A program made the translations under genes and the position numbers. The notes beneath the pieces were generated by a model. That model did no database searches. It had not been told where the DNA came from and saw only the letters and a list, made by a program, of their open reading frames with translations. From NCBI GenBank assembly GCA_964611385.1, contig CAZSXS010000054.1, positions 1 to 27,058 on the forward strand: a stretch of 27,058 nt of DNA. Direction: 5' to 3'. The number at the start of each line of letters is the position of its first letter. Position 1 is the first letter of the stretch. Shown here piece by piece: positions 15,249-21,550 of the stretch. This DNA is from CAZSXS01 sp964611385. GTDB taxonomy: Bacteria > Bacillota > Clostridia > Lachnospirales > CAYPQA01.

Positions 15249-15273
15249 ACAATTAGAAAAAACGAATTATAAT
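15246..15273 (+). promoter_or_regulatory. Consensus sigma-A promoter
   Basis: TTGACA (15246-15251) and TATAAT (15268-15273), both perfect consensus hexamers, are separated by 16 bases. The promoter points towards the MFS gene, which begins 195 bases downstream after the two-hairpin repeat, so a transcript would carry that structure in its leader. Confidence 0.75.
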
Positions 15274-15326
15274 ACACCAAATAAAAATAACTGGGCTCTT
15301 TTTAACCTTCAATGTAATCTATCCCT

Positions 15327-15435
15327 ACCTCACCTCATGTCCGGCTTTTTTGAAAGGAGAGAGGTGGGGTGTGGGGGAGGAGAGAGGAAAACTTTTTTCG
15401 CCGTTTGAAAAAAGTTTTCCTCTCTCCTCCCCCAC
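15327..15435. repeat. Dispersed two-hairpin element, copy 3 (best preserved)
   Basis: Hairpin A: ACCTCACCTC (15327-15336) pairs with GAGGTGGGGT (15361-15370), with one G-U, around a loop containing ATGTCCGGCTTTTTTGAAA. Hairpin B abuts it directly: a perfect 28-bp inverted repeat (15371-15398 with 15408-15435) around CGCCGTTTG. Hairpin B shares its GGAAAACTTTTTT core with copies 1 and 2, and hairpin A shares its loop with copy 4. It ends 32 bases before the MFS start codon. Confidence 0.9.
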
Positions 15436-15467
15436 GGTTTTAAAAGACCCCGAAAAGGAGACTGAGT

Positions 15468-16721
15468 GTGAAGGGTAAGAGAGTGACACAAAAAAGTATG
15501 GTTCTGATTTTGTTTTTTTCCTGCTGGATCGTTTATTATTGTACCTACCTTGGACGGCTGAATTATTCATCAGCTATGGCTGAAATGATTGCCAGTGGCT
15601 TTCTTTTAAAGGCGCAGGGCGGGTTTATTAGTACGCTTTTCTTTGCTTCCTATGCCGTTGGACAGCTGATCAATGGCTTTTTGGGGGATCGGATTTCTCC
15701 CAAAAAAATGATTTTCGTCGGGCTGCTGCTTTCGGGTAGCGCCAACCTCTGTATGGGCTTGTTCCCTTATTTTGCGCCTATGTCGGTTTTCTGGGCCATT
15801 AACGGCTATGCCCAGGCTATGGTGTGGCCGCCTATTGTCCGCATTTTTACTAACATGCTTAAAAAAGGTACCATGGTTAAATGCTTTACCAATATTTCCC
15901 CCACAATAGCCCTTGGAACCTTGTCTTCCTATCTGCTGTCCGCTATTATGATTTCTAAGTTCGGTTGGCAATGGGCTTTTCTAGCTGCTTCTTTTGTGCT
16001 TTTGCCCACAGCTGCCGGATGGTTTCTGGTTTTTGGGCGGGTGGAAAAGCATTGCTTGGAATACGGTGAATTAGATGAGCCGGATGAACAGGATGAACCA
16101 GATCAGTTAGATAAGCTAGACAGGTCAGCTACTCGCTCCTTTATTTCTTTAATCTTAAACCCTTCGATTCTGCTGATCTTACTTCCTACCATTGTTCACG
16201 GCGCCCTCAAGGACGGCGTAACCTCCTGGGTGCCAACCTACATAAGCGAGATATTCAATACCAGCCCTGTAAGCTCTGTTCTGGCAGCCACCATTTTGCC
16301 TGTGGTAAATATCAGCGGGGCATACTTGGCGCACTTTGTTCGAAAGCGCTTCTTTGCCAGTGAAATCAAAACTACAGGGCTTTTTTTCTGTCTAGCTCTG
16401 CTGGCGCTAGTCACTCTGTATTACTTTGCCCATATTCACATCATTTTGACCGCCCTGATCTTATCGGTGATTACGTCCTCCATGCTTGCCATCAACACTA
16501 CCATTGTTAGCTTTGTACCTATGCATTTCGCAAAAGTGGGCAGGGCCTCGTCCATGTCGGGGTTTTTGAACGCCACAGCCTATCTTGGCTCGGCGCTTTC
16601 CTCCGTCTCCATTGGCTTCATTGTATCAAACGCCGGTTGGAGCATTACCATTCTCAGTTGGATCGGGATTACACTGCTTGCCCTAGTGCTTTGTATAATC
16701 GGACGGCGTAGGGAGTTTTAG
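15468..16721 (+). CDS. MFS transporter, organophosphate-antiporter-like
   Basis: A 417-residue inner-membrane carrier of the major facilitator superfamily with about 12 membrane segments. The N-terminal half has YLGRLNYSSAMAEM and then INGFLGDRISPKKMIFVGLLLSG, a cytoplasmic-loop pattern like the GlpT/UhpT (organophosphate:phosphate antiporter) branch, so a phosphorylated sugar or polyol is a reasonable but unproven substrate. It starts with GTG behind AAAAGGAG. The central cytoplasmic loop carries an odd acidic repeat (DEPDEQDEPDQLDKLD, encoded near 16072-16123). Its 3' end overlaps the convergent kinase gene by 39 bases. It probably answers to the consensus promoter at 15246 and shares the divergent control region with the CehA-like gene. 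Confidence 0.87.
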   Translation: MKGKRVTQKSMVLILFFSCWIVYYCTYLGRLNYSSAMAEMIASGFLLKAQGGFISTLFFASYAVGQLINGFLGDRISPKKMIFVGLLLSGSANLCMGLFPYFAPMSVFWAINGYAQAMVWPPIVRIFTNMLKKGTMVKCFTNISPTIALGTLSSYLLSAIMISKFGWQWAFLAASFVLLPTAAGWFLVFGRVEKHCLEYGELDEPDEQDEPDQLDKLDRSATRSFISLILNPSILLILLPTIVHGALKDGVTSWVPTYISEIFNTSPVSSVLAATILPVVNISGAYLAHFVRKRFFASEIKTTGLFFCLALLALVTLYYFAHIHIILTALILSVITSSMLAINTTIVSFVPMHFAKVGRASSMSGFLNATAYLGSALSSVSIGFIVSNAGWSITILSWIGITLLALVLCIIGRRREF

Positions 16722-17705
16722 GCAATAGTCATCCAGTCTTTGCGTGATTTCATCGGTCTGGCGGATACCCATCCGATCCAAGGCCTTTAAATAAGCTCCC
16801 ATAACCGGGGGCTTTTTTTCTTTTACGAGATAAGCCATAGGCACTTTCGCAAAGAGTTCTTCCTTAAAGCCCTGCATCAAGGCTGTATCTTCAAAGGAAA
16901 ACAGGGTACCGCCCAGGACTACGGGGTGTTTATCAGTGGGCAGGCCATCAGGGGCGAACGCCTGTCTCATGGTACCGATCAGGCCTTGGGCAAGCTTTTT
17001 ACCGTGGGCAAAAAGCAGCTCATGGCAGACAGAATCCCCATCTTTTGCCAGCTTAAACACAAGCTTTGTAACCTGGCTCAGTTCCTTCCCTGTGATTGTT
17101 TTTTCGGGATAAAAAAAGTCGATACAGTTTTCCAAGGAAGGTCGATCAAACAGACTGGGCAATGTGCTTTCAAGGCGTGTTTTTTGGCCGGTAAGCTCAT
17201 TAGAGCGAAAGGCAAGGTGGAAGGCTTTTTTGGCGATATCCATACTACCCCCATAAGCCCCAATCTCATAAACCAACTGGCGGAGAATAGCAGAGCGGTT
17301 ATTGGGATCGCAGGTGGCGGCATTCGCGCCGGTACCGCAGATGGCGATACTACCGATAGGGGAATTGAGGCCAGCCCGCATGACCAGCCAGGTATCATTT
17401 GAAACTTCGAAGGGTATATTCCCGAAGACCCTTGTGCCGATTTCGTTATACAAGGCAAAGTCACTTTCCACGTCCGCGCCGGACAGACCCAAAAAGGCAA
17501 AGCGCAGATCCTCTTTCAAGCAGCCCATTTGCGTCAAGAGTTGATCAAGGCCTTCCTTTAAGGCGCATTCCGACTTTGCCGGGCCCACCTGCTGGTGATT
17601 TGAAGCACCGACAAGCACATCGGCCAGGATGCGGCCCTCCGAATCACCAAGGATCATTCTTGTTTTTGAGCCACCGCCATCAACGCCAATCAAATAATTT
17701 TTCAT
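16683..17705 (-). CDS. BadF/BadG-type ATPase, sugar or amino-sugar kinase-like
   Basis: A 340-residue ASKHA-fold protein of the BadF/BadG/BcrA/BcrD family, which includes N-acetylglucosamine and glucosamine kinases. The phosphate-1 loop is GVDGGGSKTRMILGD near the N-terminus, with IAICGTGANAA as phosphate-2 and ALGGTLFSF-like sequence (VVLGGTLFSF) later. The length fits the kinases and not the Fe-S activator ATPases, whose cysteine ligands are not evident. The ATG follows AGGAGGTTTT. It is the last gene of the GH4-RpiR-kinase string, 64 bases after the regulator, so it likely phosphorylates a sugar connected with the GH4 substrate. Its 3' end overlaps the MFS gene by 39 bases on the opposite strand. 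Confidence 0.85.
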   Translation of the reverse strand: MKNYLIGVDGGGSKTRMILGDSEGRILADVLVGASNHQQVGPAKSECALKEGLDQLLTQMGCLKEDLRFAFLGLSGADVESDFALYNEIGTRVFGNIPFEVSNDTWLVMRAGLNSPIGSIAICGTGANAATCDPNNRSAILRQLVYEIGAYGGSMDIAKKAFHLAFRSNELTGQKTRLESTLPSLFDRPSLENCIDFFYPEKTITGKELSQVTKLVFKLAKDGDSVCHELLFAHGKKLAQGLIGTMRQAFAPDGLPTDKHPVVLGGTLFSFEDTALMQGFKEELFAKVPMAYLVKEKKPPVMGAYLKALDRMGIRQTDEITQRLDDYCLKLPTPSDYTKH

Positions 17706-17769
17706 AAAACCTCCTAAAGATAAAAACAGAAAACCTTAAAGACGAAAACCTTGGGGACAGGGGATGGGT

Positions 17770-18474
17770 TCATTCTATGTCCTTACTTCTTAGGATCTGT
17801 TCAAACTCCATGATGGCTCTGCCAAAAAAGTCATTGGGGAGTGCGTTCTCGTCGTCGGAGGGGTGGTCGTCATAGACACCCACCACCAGGTCAGCTAGAG
17901 CGGCTAGGTTACTATTTATGTTTCCAGTGAAGACTACGATGCTTATGCGGCTAGCCTTGGCCTTGACAGCAATCTCTAGCATGTATTTGGTTTTTCCGGA
18001 TTTGGATACAATGAAGATGGCCCCAATGTTTCCATTGAAGTTTTTCAAGACGGTTTCAAATTCCAGGGTTTGAATGAACCAGCATTTTTTGCCCATAACC
18101 AGGAGCTTCTTGTAGATGTACTCTGCTACAATCTCCGAAAATCCCATGCCGTAGACCAAGACAGTCTTTTGATCAAGCAATTCCCAGAGCTGTCTATAGA
18201 GTTCAAGCCGAGAGGAAGGCACCTGCTGCTGTATGCTGTCCTTTACCAAAGGTGTACTTGTTTGCGACTTGAAATCGTAGAGCATTTCAACAAAGCCACT
18301 ATAATTCAGTTTTTTCGCAAGCCGCATGACTGTTGACGTAGAGGTGAAATTTTTTGCCGCTATACCCCGTATGCCAATCTTTGTTGCCTCGTTCAGGTTT
18401 TCCAGTATATAGACTAATATTTCTCGCTCGCTTTTGGATAACACAATGTTTGCTGTCAGCTTCTCAATATTCAT
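17770..18474 (-). CDS. MurR/RpiR-family transcriptional regulator
   Basis: A 234-residue regulator with an N-terminal RpiR helix-turn-helix (about 1-77; IRGIAAKNFTSTSTVMRLAKK is the reading unit, here split as IRGIAAKNFTSTST and VMRLAKK). A C-terminal SIS domain (about 95-230; VLVYGMGFSEIVAEYI, then IFIVSKSGKTKYML) normally senses a sugar phosphate. It lies between the GH4 gene and the kinase gene on the same strand. The pairing of a GH4 6-phospho-alpha-glucosidase with an RpiR regulator mirrors glvA/glvR (malA/malR) of Bacillus subtilis, so it probably controls this operon in response to a phosphorylated sugar. Confidence 0.9.
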   Translation of the reverse strand: MNIEKLTANIVLSKSEREILVYILENLNEATKIGIRGIAAKNFTSTSTVMRLAKKLNYSGFVEMLYDFKSQTSTPLVKDSIQQQVPSSRLELYRQLWELLDQKTVLVYGMGFSEIVAEYIYKKLLVMGKKCWFIQTLEFETVLKNFNGNIGAIFIVSKSGKTKYMLEIAVKAKASRISIVVFTGNINSNLAALADLVVGVYDDHPSDDENALPNDFFGRAIMEFEQILRSKDIE

Positions 18475-18550
18475 CCCTTTACCCCCTTTTTCTTGTCTTG
18501 CCTATTTTATCATCATCTATAAGATTATGGAAGGGTAGAAGGGAATCTCT

Positions 18551-19858
18551 TTAACTCTTCAACTCCCCCCAATACCCTTTGTTTGCTTCTATTAGGTCGT
18601 CCAGTGCTGCCTTTCCTACCTGGTAAGAGGGAACGGTCTTGTTGAGCATGATGGCCTCCAAAGCTTTTTGGTAGGAGCCGGTTAAGGCGGCTTCTACGGT
18701 CAGTAGCTCGTAGCCTTTTTGTAGCTCCATCAGAGACTTGTGGAATTGTGGTATGGCCCCCACTGCCGTTGGCTCTGCTCCAAAGGCACCCACATAGCAG
18801 GGTACTTCCACTACCGCATCTGGGTTGAAGTTGGCTATGCAGCCCTTGTTCCGAACGTTGATGATAAAACGCTCCCTCTTGTCGTTGATGATGGAGGAGG
18901 ATAGATCAACAATATAGTTCCCGTGAACCCCGGAAACTAAAGGGGAGTCTTTCGCCGTGTTTGCCTGGATGGCCCTTTCGCATTCTAAAAAGACGGTCTT
19001 GTCCCTGTGCTCCATCAGATAGCTGGCCCTCGTGTAGTTCGGATCGGATAGCTCTACCATCTCGTCGGCAAAGAAATAATATTGCAGATACCCCAGCGGT
19101 AAAAATTCAGGGAAAAGTCGAAGCATCCGTGATACATTCAAAAAGTTCTTGGATAAATGATCTCCGTCCGTGATCTCCAGACTTGGGTTCGTTAATACTT
19201 CCTGCCGGATTCCTGGAAGATGATCAAAGCCACTTTTGTCGTATACATGGGTGAACCAGCCGAAGTGATTCAGACCAAAGTAGTGGAAGGTCAGCTCCCT
19301 ATGAGGTAGCTTTAAATAATCTGCTACCACCAACTCAGTGGATATCGGCATGTCGCAGATGCACAGCGCCTTGGCCTGTGGATAGACTTGGTAGATGGCT
19401 TCGGATATGATGGCCTCGGGGTTTGAATAGTTGAGAATCCAAGCCTCGGGGCAGTATTCCAAGGCTTTCTGTACAATGTGAAGCATGGCCGGTATGGTTC
19501 GCAAGGCAAAGGCAAAGCCTCCTAAGCCGCAGGTTTCTTGCCCTACTAAGCCGTGTTTTAAGGGGATTTTCTCATCCAACTCCCGCTGGTTCATGCAGCC
19601 CGGTCGAATTTGTACAAACAAAAAGCTTGCCCCCCGGAAGGCTTCTTCTATGTCCGTAGTGTATGTAACGGTGACAGCCGGTGCATTTTCCCGGAAATAG
19701 ATTCGGGCAAATTCACCCATCAAGCTGTTTCTTCTTTCGTCAATATCATAAAAACAAAGGTCTGACAGCTTGAGTTCCCTGTGTTTTTCGCCTAGGCTGG
19801 CAATAATACCTGGTGTATGAGAGGCTCCGCCTCCAACAATCACAAATTTGTTGCTCAT
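18551..19858 (-). CDS. GH4 glycosidase, 6-phospho-alpha-glucosidase-like
   Basis: A 435-residue NAD- and metal-dependent family 4 glycosidase. The NAD site is VIVGGGASHTPGII (7-20) with YDIDERRN at the end of the second strand. NYSNPEAI (143-150), C168 in CICDMPIS and H198 in FGLNHFGWF form the metal and active-site region. The CDMP motif, LVGQETCGLGG and the overall pattern resemble GlvA/MalA 6-phospho-alpha-glucosidases, whereas 6-phospho-beta-glucosidases usually have CN-x-P. The ATG follows AAAGGAAGATTGT. It leads an operon with the RpiR regulator and BadF-type kinase, but no PTS genes are present, which is odd for an enzyme of phosphorylated disaccharides. Family is firm; the alpha-glucoside preference is moderately supported. 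Confidence 0.9.
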   Translation of the reverse strand: MSNKFVIVGGGASHTPGIIASLGEKHRELKLSDLCFYDIDERRNSLMGEFARIYFRENAPAVTVTYTTDIEEAFRGASFLFVQIRPGCMNQRELDEKIPLKHGLVGQETCGLGGFAFALRTIPAMLHIVQKALEYCPEAWILNYSNPEAIISEAIYQVYPQAKALCICDMPISTELVVADYLKLPHRELTFHYFGLNHFGWFTHVYDKSGFDHLPGIRQEVLTNPSLEITDGDHLSKNFLNVSRMLRLFPEFLPLGYLQYYFFADEMVELSDPNYTRASYLMEHRDKTVFLECERAIQANTAKDSPLVSGVHGNYIVDLSSSIINDKRERFIINVRNKGCIANFNPDAVVEVPCYVGAFGAEPTAVGAIPQFHKSLMELQKGYELLTVEAALTGSYQKALEAIMLNKTVPSYQVGKAALDDLIEANKGYWGELKS

Positions 19859-19919
19859 ACAATCTTCCTTTCATTGTCTATTTATGGCTACTATACGGCA
19901 TGGAAAACAATTAAACTAT

Positions 19920-19961
19920 ACTGTTAAGGCAAAACGAAACATGTTACGGATAACAGTAACA
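19920..19961. promoter_or_regulatory. Overlapping inverted repeats between divergent operons
   Basis: ACTGTTA (19920-19926) pairs with TAACAGT (19951-19957), and TGTTAC (19942-19947) pairs with GTAACA (19956-19961). They lie between the GH4 operon (minus) and the PHP-inositol operon (plus), a suitable place for an operator, for example of the RpiR regulator. Function is inferred. Confidence 0.4.
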
Positions 19962-19989
19962 AATTACCCTATGTAAAACCAAATAAATT

Positions 19990-19998
19990 TGTTATAAT
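19990..19998 (+). promoter_or_regulatory. Extended -10 promoter of the PHP-inositol operon
   Basis: TGTTATAAT combines the extended TGn element with a perfect TATAAT (19993-19998). No good -35 lies 17 bases upstream (TATGTA). Transcription would begin near 20005, giving a very short leader to the first gene. A 12-codon out-of-frame reading frame (20012-20047) overlaps that start. Confidence 0.55.
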
Positions 19999-20021
19999 CA
20001 GCAAAAAGCCAATGAAGGCGA

Positions 20022-20555
20022 ATGAAAGATGTGATAATCATGAATGAATGTACTGAGCCATCGGTGCATCTCTTGCTTGATCTGGTGGACGAGGGCGTGC
20101 AGCCCGGCCAGGATAAGACGAACATTATCCATGAATTTACAGTGGATCGCAAGTATCAAAGCCTTGAAATCAGCTATAACTTTACCCCCAAGATGATTGA
20201 GGATATAGACATAACAAAGCAGCAACTGGTCAAGGGCATTCATCAATACATACTGGACGTTCTTCCTGATACTGAACCTGGACTTTTAAAGACCAAGCTT
20301 CTGGATTCTCTACATAAACAGCTTCCGCTACTGAACCATATGACACTTTCCTTAGACTATGAAGAACACTATATCGGTGCGGCTCATCGTCATGCTTCTC
20401 GGCAAGAGCTACGCATCAGCGAAGACTATTCCTCCCCAGGTTTTATTCGAAGCCGAATCCAGCCTGGAACCTGGCGCATTATGTTGAACGTCCATGCCGC
20501 CCTTACGGACTTGCGCTACAGCCTGCGGGTAATCGGAAAGGAGGGCTTGAATTGA
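20022..20555 (+). CDS. Small protein coupled to PHP phosphoesterase
   Basis: A 177-residue soluble protein with no signal peptide. The C-terminal stretch SPGFIRSRIQPGTWRIMLNV followed by HAALTDLRYSLRVIG reads like the beta-sandwich N-terminal domain that precedes the PHP domain in many CehA/McbA-type proteins, which suggests a split version of that architecture. Start at 20022 has a weak GAAGG three bases upstream; 20040 is an alternative in-frame ATG without a clear site. Its TGA overlaps the TTG start of the next gene, so the two are probably translated together and may form a complex. I do not assign a catalytic role. Confidence 0.78.
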   Translation: MKDVIIMNECTEPSVHLLLDLVDEGVQPGQDKTNIIHEFTVDRKYQSLEISYNFTPKMIEDIDITKQQLVKGIHQYILDVLPDTEPGLLKTKLLDSLHKQLPLLNHMTLSLDYEEHYIGAAHRHASRQELRISEDYSSPGFIRSRIQPGTWRIMLNVHAALTDLRYSLRVIGKEGLN

Positions 20556-21550
20556 AACAAATTTTAGCAGAGCTTCACACCCATACCCTGCACAGCGACG
20601 GCCGCTTTACCGTGAGCGAGCTGATTGAAACCGCCAGGAACGACGGCCTGCAACTCATTGCGCTGACAGACCACAATACCGCCTCCGGCTGGGACGAGTT
20701 AAAGGCTTATGATTTTCCGGTGATCCGAGGCTTTGAATGGACGACCTATTATGGACACATGCTGGTACTGGGGGAACACTTCGCCGACTGGCGTTCTGCC
20801 AAACCCGACAACATAGACGAAAAGATACAGCAGATCAGAGAAGCCGGTGGTCTTGTGGGTATCGCACACCCCTTTCATCCAGGTAGCCCCTTTTGCACGG
20901 GGTGTCACTGGGACTTTCAGCTGAAAGACTGGAGCCTGCCCCACTACATTGAAATATGGTCGGGCAGCGATCCTCATGAGAATATTTTTAATCAAAAGGC
21001 CTATGCTTTTTGGATCTCCCTGTTGGATAAGGGAATCCGCATTCCCATCAGCCACGGAAAGGACTGGCACAGTAAAAGCGAGATACGACGGTTGGATGCC
21101 TTTACCCTGCTGGAAATCAGGGACGATCCTATCACCCCCCAGGCGGCTATAGAAGCCATACGTCACGGCAGAACTGCTGTTTCCTTGGGGCCGATCTTAA
21201 ACCTTCAGGCTTTTAACGGCAAAGCCTACTCCGTCGGAGAGGTTTGCAAAAAAGGGAAGGTTCATGTTTCGGTGGAAGTCACCCTAGAAAGCACGAGAAG
21301 TCCAATTACTGAGCATTTTAGTATGAAGGCAGAGGGCGTTTCGCTACTGTCTGACGGCGGAAGGGTTCTGCACACCTTCGATCTCCTGAAAGGGGAAAAG
21401 GAAGCCCAACTGGAGTTAAAGGGTGGCTATGTGTTTGCCCAGGTCTTTGGCGAAATCAACGGAAGGAAAAGCCCTCTGGCCATCAGTAGCCCCATTTACT
21501 TGGAGGAAGCTGAGAAATGCGAAACAGCAAACGGATTCAGATTACACTGA
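20552..21550 (+). CDS. PHP-domain phosphoesterase
   Basis: A 332-residue cytoplasmic metallohydrolase of the PHP superfamily. It opens directly with the catalytic motif AELHTHTLHSDGRF (H9, H11, D16), followed by ALTDHNTASGW, GIAHPFHPG and ISHGKDWHS, which supply the remaining metal ligands. A beta-rich C-terminal region (about residues 215-330) follows. The TTG start lies behind AAGGAGG and overlaps the preceding stop; its own end overlaps the sensor kinase start by 34 bases. PHP enzymes cleave phosphomonoesters, diesters or cyclic phosphates. Membership of an operon with inositol genes makes an inositol phosphate or cyclic phosphate a plausible substrate, not a demonstrated one. Confidence 0.88.
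   Translation: MKQILAELHTHTLHSDGRFTVSELIETARNDGLQLIALTDHNTASGWDELKAYDFPVIRGFEWTTYYGHMLVLGEHFADWRSAKPDNIDEKIQQIREAGGLVGIAHPFHPGSPFCTGCHWDFQLKDWSLPHYIEIWSGSDPHENIFNQKAYAFWISLLDKGIRIPISHGKDWHSKSEIRRLDAFTLLEIRDDPITPQAAIEAIRHGRTAVSLGPILNLQAFNGKAYSVGEVCKKGKVHVSVEVTLESTRSPITEHFSMKAEGVSLLSDGGRVLHTFDLLKGEKEAQLELKGGYVFAQVFGEINGRKSPLAISSPIYLEEAEKCETANGFRLH

Noticed and set aside
16926..17402. 158-codon frame opposite the BadF-type kinase
   Set aside because: The kinase strand carries the ASKHA motifs; this frame is a shadow of them.
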